A stretch of 64,000 bases of DNA, from the NCBI GenBank assembly GCA_004794785.1, contig SJOL01006413.1, positions 200,626 through 264,625 of the forward strand, written 5' to 3'. Position numbers and translations under genes: made by a program. Positions within the stretch are counted from its first letter, which is position 1; each line of letters opens with the position of its first letter. Source of the stretch: Opisthorchis felineus (Eukaryota > Platyhelminthes > Trematoda > Opisthorchiida > Opisthorchiidae). Below are positions 11,216-21,400 of this stretch, piece by piece. The notes under the pieces were generated by a model. The model made no database searches. It was not told the origin of the DNA and saw nothing but the letters and a program-made list of their open reading frames with translations.

Positions 11216-12444
11216 TGTCCACCGAGGGTTTTTTTTGGCGTTACGTAGATGACACGTTCGTGGTGATAAAGCGTGATAACTTTAACAAATTCTTCCAATA
11301 TCCTGACACTCAAACCCTCACGTTGAGTTTAGCATAGAGCTAGAGTCCACATCGGCTACACTACCCTTCACTGACTATACGGCACACAAGAATGGTTGGA
11401 AATTAAAAGCGACTGTTTATCGGAAACCAATGGATGGTGGTCTTAAACTCATCAGCACATCCAAAGGCAGTATATGCTAGTATATTCTCAGCAATGTTTA
11501 GTAGAGTGACAGCTTTGTGCACACAGGAGGTCGACTGAAGAGCAGCACAACTTGAGGTAAAAAACGACTTCAAGACAGCGGATACCAAGTGGGTTTAACT
11601 AAGCGGCAAGTGAGGCGGTAATTGGTCCCAACACCAACATTTGACAAAGAGTTGGTCAGAACAGCAGTCATCCCAGACAAAACAGAGACAACTGAAGTCA
11701 TCAGAAGGGTGTTGAATACTGGTAACATTAGATTAGCATTCCAGGAGGGAACTACTTTACGCTCAGTATTGGTGCAGTTGAAGGTTAGCCTTCCGGTTGA
11801 TAGGACCAGGGACTGTGTGTACAAAATATAATTTAACGACTGCACGAAGGTTCATATAGGTCGGAATTGCACACCAGAATCAGTAAACATAAGCGATGTA
11901 TGAACATACCACCCAGAAACGTAGGCGAATATCAGGCGATAGTCGAAAATTCGACAATGGTATGGCATGCACTGGACATTGGGCATAGAATAGATCTGGA
12001 AAATATGGACATCTTCAGATGGGGACTAAGATTCACCCCACAGCGAATGGTGGTCGAGGTGGTGGAAATTGCCAAGCATCCCAGCATGAATAGAATAGAG
12101 GGCGTAGAACTGGCAAGCATGTGGAGGACGGCTTTAGATCGGCCGACATGACACGAGGCGGTGTGCAGTTATCAGTGAAATGGTCTGGGTCTAAAAACAC
12201 AAAGTCCAAGCATAGTAAAATCCACCTACCCCCAACACGAGTCTGATTGTCCTGGCACCCCTCAACGCACACAGACTAACAAAGTCTGTGAACGACGCCC
12301 GAGAGGAATATTACATTAAGGTGTCCTAGAGCGGAAAGGCAAGGCCACCGAATCCTGATTCAACTTGACAAACTCCCCTAACCAATCTATCGTAAGTGTT
12401 GGTCATCCCCACTAGCCAACAAACAGGAACTTCAGACTGACACC

Positions 12445-12605
12445 CAGCACTGATCAAGTTGGCTGATCATAAGAAATCTCACAGATTGGTTCTCTGACTG
12501 CCTTAAAATCCGATCAACCTGGTAACTTACTCACTTGGCCTGACAAAGCTTTTGTGTCAAAAGCGAAACGTTGCTCTGCAACGTTTACCCAACTTCTCTG
12601 AAACG
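12445..12605 (+). repeat. PLE terminal arm, right
   Basis: Direct-orientation copy of the arm at 11045-11215. Together they form a ~160-bp inverted repeat about 1.2 kb apart, flanking the PLE coding relic. Confidence 0.85.
12538..12594 (+). ncRNA. Hammerhead-like ribozyme motif in PLE arm, nearly complete fold
   Basis: The plus strand reads CTGACAAA, then GCTTTTG-TGT-CAAAAGC (perfect 7-bp stem II with a 3-nt loop), then GAA, then ACGTTGC-TCT-GCAACGT (perfect hairpin in the stem III position). The core CUGAUGA has become CUGACAA, changing two conserved nucleotides, so catalysis is doubtful even though both helices are intact. Confidence 0.6.
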
Positions 12606-13951
12606 ATGACTACTCAACCGGTCCCAAACATCTTCCAATTGATTGAAAAATCCTTTATCCATGTTTTCCTCTAGCAGTGCAAGCTGTCCTCCAGATACAT
12701 TTCCATGAAAACCGTTTTTACCGACCACTGCTTGGTAAGCCAGCTAAACATAATTCGGAAATTTCCCTGAACAAACCATTCTTTCTCTCGGGTGCGTGTA
12801 ATTCGACAAGCCACGTTGGGGATAAACTCCAGTTTTACGTCTTGTGAAAATAACCTTTGGAACCTGCATCCGATCTCTTTACGCTACTTCGTTGTAGCTA
12901 TGCAAACTAGTGGCCGATTTCGCTATATGGTTGCCAGCCCCGGAAACGGCAACATTCGGTCGTTGGGATAACGCCTTTGTCGGCGCCACTCACACGTCAT
13001 TCACCGGCATGGTTTGACCGCTCGCACTTTGCTTTAAGATGCTATCATAAGGGCTCGACTCATTGTCGAACATTTGTTCATACACGAAACAAAATGGCGC
13101 GCCTCGGCTCTTTCCAGCAATTCCACAATATTCGGAGGCGGTTTGCGGTATGGTTCCAAACACGGTGACAGTGTTGTATGGTCACCATAGTTTGTCTCCC
13201 TGACTAAATTTACTGGTTAACAACAAAATGTTCACAGTGGAAGAAAGGCTTCATAGAAATCGGATTAACTTGGACAACTGGACTTGCAGCAGTTCCGTCG
13301 GTATGCGCTGTGTTTGTGAGGACTTCGCGATAGCAATCTTTAACACCAATCTAGTATAATAACTCCTTCATTTTGTAGACAACCTCCCTGTGGCTGTTCG
13401 CTGGACTAGATATTACAGCGGATCACATAACTCAGACAACACAAATTTTGAACCTCCAATGAAGGCTTTCATTCTTGTCCCCGGTGTTAAAACGCTAATG
13501 CAGTTCAGTGCGTACCTTAGCCGAAACATCAGCTCTACGAGACAGCATCAGATCGTGTACGCATTACCTCCTTTTTGCCGACGGATGCGAATTTTACCCA
13601 TGCCCACCGTTTATCCCGCATTCGGGAGCCGATGTAGAAGTTTTATCGAATGAAGACTGAAAGTACGGAGGCTGACACAATACAGGCGAATGCAGTTACC
13701 CTCGAATTGCCATGATCCAGTGTATGCTTATTTCATCGACGGTTCGCAACCAGTCAATTTCGTCAACGTTCCCATTTCAGTTGAACACTGTGGCGAGTGT
13801 GACACATTAACAACTGAGATTGGTAAAGTCATTTAGTGTCCTAATTGCTCCCAGCGGTACCGTACTGAATGTGCTTACATGCTAAATATTGGTGAGTTAT
13901 CCCCAATCACCTTGATCTGTCCATAAATTTAAATCCCAGATTTGTTCACTT
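12606..13951. other. No recognisable gene
   Basis: The longest open frame (13390-13653, plus) shows no domain. At about 13788-13875 one frame carries CGEC and CPNC spaced about 20 residues apart, but it is interrupted by a stop and has no further ligands, so I do not call a zinc finger. Confidence 0.35.
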
Positions 13952-14170
13952 TTTTGTTCACATTCACGCCACCCTCGTTTGAACGGTCGTCCTCCTGTTC
14001 TGGCGTTATTATTCCGGTGAGTCCACACCAAAGGGAAGCACTGGACTCGAGTTTCGCTCTTATTAGAGCTCATCAGCAGTGCATATGCAGTGGCCGTGCT
14101 GGGATTTGAACTCCGGACACCTGACATGCGAGGCGAGCGTGTTACCACTACTACACCGACGCACGTTGGA
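13952..14170 (-). mobile_element. tRNA-headed SINE carrying a hammerhead ribozyme
   Basis: Read on the minus strand, the element begins with a tRNA-like head: GTAGTAGTGGTAACACGC at the box A position and GAGTTCAAATCC at the box B position, ~35 nt apart. A hammerhead ribozyme follows (14082->14038). Then comes a body with CTTTGGTGTGGACTCACC, AACGCCAGAACAGGAGGACG and a 3' end GTGAATGTGAACAAA followed by an A-rich repeat of that end. A related element at 14389-14600 shares the body and 3' end. The order head, ribozyme, body matches the hammerhead-bearing Sm-alpha-type SINEs known from schistosomes; the sequence family itself I cannot name. Confidence 0.75.
14038..14082 (-). ncRNA. Hammerhead ribozyme, type I, complete core
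   Basis: On the minus strand: stem I 5' arm GCACUG (14082-14077), core CUGAUGA (14076-14070), stem II GCUCU-AAUA-AGAGC (14069-14056, five perfect pairs), GAAA (14055-14052), a minimal stem III ACUCGAGU (14052-14045), C17 at 14044, then stem I 3' arm CAGUGC (14043-14038), which pairs perfectly with the 5' arm. The predicted cleavage is after C17, between 14044 and 14043. All conserved hammerhead nucleotides are present. Stem III is a C-G plus A-U pair closed by UCGA; such minimal stem III hammerheads are known from retroelements and often work best as dimers. Activity is inferred, not shown. Confidence 0.88.
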
Positions 14171-14388
14171 CGCATCTAAATTTTCACGTCTGAACAGGCG
14201 AACGTGTTCACACTTGAGCGATGCGATTGGTGTGCCCGACTCATCATCGAACGACAACTCAGTAACTGTCCTGGTTGTGACGACCGATTGTCCCGCCAAT
14301 CAGGACTTCCCAGTCAGGTAGCGTCACAGACGCTTGAAACCCACTGGGCAACTTTTGGTTACAGTTGTGGGGTTTTTGCGGGATAAAT

Positions 14389-14600
14389 ATTTTGTTCACA
14401 TTCACACCACTCTCGTTTGAACGGTCGTCCTCCTGTTCTGGCGTAATTATTCTGGTGAGTCCACACCAAAGGGAACTTGTGGTACTTGTGAGGCAGAATC
14501 GATCCACATCCATCGGTTGTTCGGTGCAAAGTTGATTACCATTAAGCTATACCGCCATTCAGTAGGCCCTTTTTTCTCTGAGTCACGACCGAAATGTCTT
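14389..14600 (-). mobile_element. Sibling tRNA-headed SINE lacking the hammerhead
   Basis: The minus strand shows a tRNA-like head with TAGCTTAATGGTAATCAACT (box A region) and GGATCGATTCTGCC (box B region). The body shared with 13952-14170 follows: CTTTGGTGTGGACTCACC, ACGCCAGAACAGGAGGACG and GTGAATGTGAACAAA. About 50 nt that hold the ribozyme in the other copy are absent; the head joins the body through CACAAGTACCACAAGTTCC. The shared portion (about 84 bp) is a near-perfect direct repeat of 13955-14037. Confidence 0.75.
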
Positions 14601-14884
14601 CCAGCATGTAAATTCGTTTTCATGTTTCTTTTTACGTCCGGCATACAACAGCATGTCTAATCCGTATCCTTTGCGTCGGTGCCGTACACTGTTCCTGTGT
14701 GGTTCACATCCACAGTACGTACTAGCTGATCCCAATTCGGGATCGTCGGAGACAGGTGCCACAACTTGGCCATGATCTAAACACGGGTGGTTGACCAGTC
14801 CTGTTTAGAGAAGAGCTTTTCATCGTACAAGTTGGTGGTGAAATGAAGCAAATAGAATTATGCTAATCTGCTACACAGTTCCTC

Positions 14885-14962
14885 AAATATCATATGGACA
14901 ACACCGACTATCAAAATAGTGGAAATCGCCAAGCCTTCCAGTGTGAACAGACTAGGGGTGTA

Positions 14963-14966
<4 letters not shown>
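14885..14966 (+). mobile_element. PLE 3' coding fragment
   Basis: AGTGGAAATCGCCAAGCC, TCCAGTGTGAACAGACTA and GGGGTGTAG align with the PLE at 12059-12110 (GTGGAAATTGCCAAGCATCC, AGCATGAATAGAATAGAGG). It is a second, short piece of the same family and runs straight into a TA microsatellite. Confidence 0.6.

Positions 14967-14995
<29 letters not shown>
14965..14995. repeat. (AT)n microsatellite
   Basis: An uninterrupted alternating AT run of about 31 bases directly after a PLE fragment. Confidence 0.97.
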
Positions 14996-14998
<3 letters not shown>

Positions 14999-16433
14999 CG
15001 GACGCCAGATTTAACAAGCGTTGCTGCTTTGAAATGGTAGGTAATGTTTTGTCCCTTGCAGTGAGAACATTGGTTTCGTTATCTGTATATCGAGTTTAGA
15101 TTTTCTTTCTTAAAAGAGTTCCAAGACAGTCGCAGAAAAATGGAGTGGCTTCTTAAAGATTTTAAACACTACCCGGTCATTATTCATCCTGGTGGATAGC
15201 TTTAGCTGGTTGTCGTTGATGCGGAAAGATACAATGACATATATCTTTCAATCGCACTAAAAAAAACAACCAAATTTATAACTGTAGGGCAGCGTATTCC
15301 CAAGTTCTCATTGTTGGTTTAACACTTTCATTTCTAGCCAACAAACCTTGCTCATTTAATGAGTTATCACATCTCACTGTCCCGTCAGAAACCCAGTCAG
15401 CGCAGGTGTAAGGAAGCCTTGTTCAATGGACAGTTTCACGCATTTGATTTATGAGTTTTCATGTGCAAATTTCAGTTCTCTTTGGTTTGCCTGCATGGTA
15501 AATCTCGTTGGCTTTGTGAGAGGGCCGTCTCCATTTGAGAGAACTAAGTTAGTGACTACTAGAGGAACAACGAATGCTACTCGGTGCTTGCAGTCATTCA
15601 GACCGGATTCGTTGTGAAAAAATGTGCCAGAGGTCAAAGCAATTCAGACAAAGCTGATCAAGTTAATTAAAGCCAGACTAGTGCAGTAAACAAGCGAGAA
15701 AAGCGAAACGTGAGTGCAGTGCTTCCTCTGTTTGATGTGGGCCAAGCAGAAAAGCTAGGTATGTCAGGAGGAGGAATATTCAAACGACAGTGACATGATT
15801 TCAAAAACGAAGAACGCACCAAAGCTGGCAACAAAAGAATCGCATTCTTCGTACAGAGTAGGATATTGGTATTTACTCAATAAAGTATGTTATCGACCCA
15901 AACAAATCATTTGAGTCTTTGGATGTGTTTTAATGGACAGTTATCTTCAAGGTGAAAGCTTAGAACACCATACGTCCTCTAATGATATGAATAGTAGCAA
16001 AACCTCGATTACTAGATTTTGTTTCCCATCCTTCAGCGCTCACTGTCAACAGCGTATGCACTCGACATCACTTGTGAATTTCCCAAAACAATAAGCTACA
16101 ATAGCACCAGTGGTCGCGCACACTCACCTGGCCGTCCACCGGCAAACTTGGGAGTTTTTATTCGTGTAGGGGAGTGAGAGGCAATGCACCGTCTCAATTT
16201 CATTCAGTCTGCTGTTACTCTCACCGCATGCGAGTGCCTCACATTCTCTCAGAGCATAACCTTAAGTCAGGGCCGGCAATAATTAATAATTGGCTGACGA
16301 TAATTAGCCAACTGAGAAAAAATAACCCGAAGCCCGACTCGCCTGCGTGCTTCTCTCGCTCGGCAGGCGTGCGCGCATGAGCCTCTGTGCATGTGACGGG
16401 ACGTCACACTTTTCTCTCCAGGCTGGTGTCTGG
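14996..16433. other. No recognisable gene
   Basis: Overlapping short frames on both strands and no domain. The right part may include the 3' end or LTR of the minus-strand gypsy element that starts to be recognisable at 16838; I could not identify a paired LTR. Confidence 0.35.
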
Positions 16434-18480
16434 TTAATATCGGCCCGCCGTTTTTGGCGTGCCTGCAGAATGCCGAAGGATTTCCAAGCCCGATACCTGC
16501 TGCTGGTTTGTTGTCCGTCTCGGCTGATTCACCCGCGGTCTGGGGAGACCCAATTTCACTGATATAGACAAGCGTGGGCGCAAGTGATCATAATGTGGAC
16601 CCACGGTCCCACCCTCTGCCAGGCGAGACCCATTGTGGTTGCCTGAAAATGGCATCACTCTGGCAATTCGTTGAATCGGGTCCTTGGGTAGTTTCATGTA
16701 CACAACGTCAGATTCCGCCAGCGCCAACTCTGAACGTGAAATCTTCCATTCAGCTAGTTTTTGTTGCCCGGTTTCTATTTTCCTTCTGGATTTGAAGAAC
16801 AAAGAGTATATTCCGTTGTAGAGTGCGCGACCAAGCACTTACTCCGCAGGTGAGGCCCCAATAGATCCCGTGGGTGATGTGCGTTAGGTTAACAAGAATC
16901 GATACAATTCATTTTCAGTCGCCATGGATCTCTTTTCAAGTTTGTTTCAATATCCGTGTTGCACGTTCCACCGGACTGTTCGATGCCAGATAGTAGAGCG
17001 CCGATCCCACTTCTGTGCGAAACTGCTGAAAGCCTTTATTGATAAACGCAACACCATTGTTTGTTTACATGACTGCCGGTGTTCAGAGCCGAGAAAACAG
17101 CATTTTGATATACTGCAATCCACTTGGAATGCCCATTAGTCAATTGTAGATGTGTCATTCCATGTACGGAGCCAAACTGGTCCACGTATGTCCGTTGCCA
17201 GGTTCTGTCTTGTCATCGGCAAGGATGGATCGGGCCAGGTGATCTTTGCCGGTGACAGATATCCCATGAGCTGATTGGGTGCTCGACATCTGTATCCACC
17301 TGTAGTAACCAAAAATACACTCTGGCCGATACCATCATTCTCGTTATGTCGGGATGTGCCCTGTGCAGCTCTGAAAGTAACCGCCTTTGCACTTTCGTTT
17401 GTACCACTATTCGGCATCCCCACCAGATTCAGTCTTCGTTCGATGATAACTCAATTTTCCGGGTAACGGAATCTCTAAGGTGTTCGAGAACTGACGGGGA
17501 CCATCCATGAAGAACCGTTTGATTTTGGGCAACAGTTGCACAGTGTTAGTCATTTTCTATAGTAGCGTCCCGTCGAAGTACTGTATCATGTCAATTAACT
17601 GACGCGATCCGGCATTCTCCTCTGTAACGTATTTCAGTGGTAAACGAATGATGGTCTCTGCTATCATATTACTCATACAGATCAGGTAATACAGTCTGTA
17701 AGGATGAGCATTCAGAAGCAACGCTCATCGTTGAATGCTGTACCACTGTCCCAACAAAGTGAACAACGACTTGTGCTGCGTGTGAATTACGAATATTTCT
17801 TGCCAAATAGATAGTCAACTCCAAAACCTCCTTGTCTATATGCGAGTAGCTTTTTCACAGGCTGTGGTATATTGAATGAGAAAGCAGTTGGCCTTAATGT
17901 ACTGTCCGTCATACGGTGGGGAACCGGTTTTACTTGCCGTAGTGATGCGTCACATTGAAGGATAAGCGACTTATCCGGCTTGTAGTGTATCCAGAATGAC
18001 GGCGTTCGCAGTGCCGTTTTTTGCACTCGTAAAAGTTCCCCATTCAGTCCCACCCACCCTCGAAAATGGGAAAGCGTTTTCAGAAACGATCTGAGCTCCG
18101 TCTCGCTTTGATGTTCTGATGCATCGTCTATAGTCTTCACTTGATCACCCAACATGTGTGGACTGTTGTTCATTATGAAGACAATAATTAAGATAACGAG
18201 CAGAGTCGACAAAGACGTCACTGCTGTATAACTTTGTTTTCAAGACAGTTCTCCGGATTCCACCCAACACAATAGTGAAGGTTCGTCCGTACACGAATAT
18301 GTCACCAAGATAAGCACAGATAAGTGGAACATTTTCACCAAGATATCAATAATTCGATGAAAAATTGAAGGAATCGGATGTACTTCAGATAGTAGACGAG
18401 TATATTGAAGAAGTCCCATCTGTGTGCTAGTACAAGCACGCGTCGACTGACCCAGTTCATTTTTAGAGTAAGCGTGATTA
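16434..18480 (-). mobile_element. Ty3/gypsy retrotransposon pol relic (RT end, RNase H, integrase)
   Basis: The minus strand encodes, in order, parts of a gypsy polyprotein across shifting frames. About 18400-18280: weak RT block (IPSIFHRIIDILVK). 18135-17945: ELRSFLKTLSHFRGWV, LRTPSFWIHYKPDK and SLILQCDASL (RT thumb to RNase H), then PHRMTDSTLRPTAFSF and FGVDYLFGKKYS. 17390-17215: integrase zinc region LLSELHRAHPDITRMM and ARVYFWLLQVDTDVEH with a later CH. 17070-16935: catalytic core piece NNGVAFINKGFQQFRTEVG and SPVERATRILKQT. 16840-16560: integrase C-terminal region LGRALYNGI, SDVVYMKLP and GPHYDHLRPRL. Multiple stops and frame shifts mean it is non-functional. No gag or LTRs were identified. 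Confidence 0.88.
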
Positions 18481-21400
18481 AGGTCATTGACGGGGTATTT
18501 CCTCTTGAGAATGAGTATCTTTCGAAATTCCTTAAGGAAAATTCACCTCACCACATTCCCTATGCTTTTCTGTGAGGTTTACTTCGCGCGAATTATTAGT
18601 AGTCGCAAAACATTTAGCGTGAAAAACATCGGTACAACGCCCAACACTACAGCGTGCCCTTCTTACTTTCACTTCCTTGAACTGTCTTCATTTCTTCACC
18701 CAGTGGAAGGGATATCGTTATCAGCACCATAAAACACACTGTGTATGTTATGTCGTTTGGGCTGTCAGGCAGACCCGGTCTGGTTAATCGAGGTACGGCT
18801 ACATATCATGCCAAACCGTCCTACAGTGTGTACTGAACTCGGACAAACCGACCAAACAATATCGAAGTACCGTTGAAAAATAGCATGATATTAATAATCA
18901 ACGATTCGCTGCCCTGGCAGCAGTGCTAGGGGATAGCGTTGCAACGGTATACAGTTAGGTAAAGGAGGGTCCAGATTCACGTCCTGACGTGTATCGTTTG
19001 ATAGTGGTATTGCCAGTCCAAGCAACTGGTCTATGCCGAACAATGAATGGTAAATCCACTGTTACTGTAATGTATAATACGCTGAGCTCGGCCGGACAGG
19101 CAGCCCATACTGTACCGCAAAGCCCCTGTGCACCTAGCTTTTTACTGCAACTAGTGTTGCATGTTTATGGTGGCGTATAATAATTATGCTAACTGACTGA
19201 TTTGTAAGGGAATTTTCAATGTCCACAGAATCTCTATTCGTGTGACGGACGCAAATATGCTGATACTTCCTAACAAAACGATATCTCGAATATCGTAGCA
19301 ACTGGAACATGAGGCGGCCTGGTGCAGCACATTCAGTTGCATGGAAACATCACAAACGAGGGATTCAGCTGGGTTCCAGGTGAGTCTCTCGTAAAACCAA
19401 ATTGATTTGCAAATGAGTGTATTTCTTGAAAACGATAGTCACCTTAAAAGTGGCTAAAACTCGGCAAGCAGGTTGGATGCTATACCTTGAAGGTTAATGG
19501 TTGGCTGCATCGCGTTTTGTTTATTGAATGCTGGCTTACGTATCCTGTTTACAGATCGAGTCATCGCTACTGTTATTAGATACTTGTAGAGTGACGATAT
19601 TTCATTGGCAATCACAAGGAATCAATACCCAGAAAGGGCGTAAGTTGACATCCTTCCTAGCCACCAAAGGCGAGTTTCTCCCGAAGCATTTTGTCACAAA
19701 AGCAGGGTTCTGAGTTTTTTTACAGACTTTTCGCCTATCGTACGCGTTCCGTCGATGTGTGGTAATCACACTAGGTGGGCTACACTCGGTTAAAAAAGGA
19801 GCAGCCGGGGCAACACGGTCTTGTATGCTTAGCTGAAATTCCGGTCAACTTTAAGCTATTAGGATGCCCCATTTACGTTCACTTTGGCACATCAGTTAAG
19901 CCGCGTAAGCCGCACTCACGATCAGCTAATTCGGCCGGGCAATCACGTTTCATGCACAGGTACATAAGAATTTGAAGGTTCCTTGGCACGGCTCATTTTT
20001 ACATCAGTCGCACCTGCTTTCTTCAAAGCAACGCACCCTTAAGGTGTTCCCCCAAACAGAGCGAAATGATCGGGCTTTAGCGAATTGCGCACCGTGCATT
20101 TGGAGAATCGTTCGCACTAACCAAATTGCGGACGGTCGTTTCAAATGGGGGTACAGAAATCGAGCGATTTGTTCCTCTTCAACATAGTTCTACGTTCCAC
20201 GGACTCACGTGCAATTTCTGTGCATGAACGGCTACCAGCATAAGCACACGTCTTTTGATGTTTCTGCTGACGTAACGGATGGGGCCCAATCAGAGTGGTG
20301 GTATATGTGGAACCAAGCCTTTTGATCAATCATTATGGAAAGTCGTGGATTTACGCTGGCAGCAAATTCGAGGACCAGATAGTTGTTCGAGGTTGAAAGT
20401 TTCCTTCTTTAAGCTTACTGTACATTCTGCTGGACGCGCATGCAAAATCTATGGGTAAAACGTGTCCAGAGCGAATCCTTCGTTTCCAGTTTCGTGACTG
20501 ACGATACTATGGAAAAGACTTCAAATCCGTGTGGATAGATCATCCTCCGGATAGAACGCTGACGGATTATGAGTACGTCGATGTCGGTGTTCTCTATCTT
20601 CACCCAGTAGTTTGGGAAGAACAAATTCTTTCAAATGCGCTTTGCGTCTTCAGAACTTAAAACTGCAACGAGGTTGAGTAGGGAACGCTCTGACTCTGTA
20701 TAACAGACTACGTACTCGTGACCGTCGATCCGCCCCTGTCCTCACGTCGTGTATGGAGCCTCCCACAGAATAATTAAAACAGCACCACGTTCGCGGCACT
20801 CTCATCCTATTCCGTAACCGGTTTTGATGTAGACAGTGTGTCAGGCTGTTCAGAAGACTGTCTACCAACGGTTTCTAGTGCTTGTGTGTGATCAGTCCGC
20901 CACTGCGATTCAGAAATATCCATGGAAACTCTCGTTTTTTTTGCCATGGCTTTCTCAGCCAGCTGGCTCATATCAAGCCAGTGAACCAGGTGAACAGTTC
21001 AAACGCGTGCATAGGTGACGGCCAATGTCACCGCCAAATGAAAGATCTGAAAATTACAGTGTTTGGTGGTCAGATCATTCTCTCTGGATGTTGAGAGAGG
21101 CACCAACGCACCTAGCCCTCCTAAGGAGCCGCTATCAGGCTGGAAACAAGCGACTGGTGGTCAGCTGAGGATGGTATCTCAAGTAACAAACTTAGCAACA
21201 CTAGCTAACATCACCCGGCTGGTGGAGCAGCAGGTCGTCGATGGCCAGAAGCATTTTCCGATATGGAGACATACCGCAGTTATTAATGAGCTAGCACCTG
21301 TAAACTGATCGGCCTATCCAAGTAGGTGCGCCCTGTAGTTTCGTTACTATAAACCCAATCACTAGCACACCTAACTTGACCCTAATTCTGCACTTGTATT

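Larger units (their letters stand above)
11045..12605 (+). mobile_element. Penelope-like element (PLE), degenerate and 5'-truncated
   Basis: The plus strand encodes the end of a Penelope-type reverse transcriptase and a GIY-YIG-like endonuclease region, broken by many stops and frame changes. At 11225-11300 is FFWRYVDDTFVVIKRDNFNKF (catalytic YVDD). At 11335-11460 is LPFTDYTAHKNG then KLKATVYRKPMDGGLKLIS, the 'LPFLD..V.R...G.L...VYRKP' block of PLEs. Near 11805-11870 is DCVYKI, a stop, then FNDCTKVHIGRN, which resembles the 'VYKI.C.DC...YIGETGR' start of the PLE endonuclease. RT fingers and upstream palm are missing: the YVDD block begins right next to an inverted terminal arm. Arms at both ends are inverted copies of one another. 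The element is dead. Confidence 0.83.

Noticed and set aside
13788..13875. CxxC...CxxC pattern suggesting a zinc finger
   Set aside because: A stop codon interrupts the frame and the remaining ligands are absent.
14094..14165. Genuine tRNA gene on the minus strand
   Set aside because: Box A and B are present, but acceptor and T stems do not pair properly and the segment is fused to a repeat body; it is a SINE head.
15640..15720. Hammerhead-like CTGATCAAG ... GCGAAACG
   Set aside because: The core is altered, the spacing is about 45 nt and no stem II pairing is visible.
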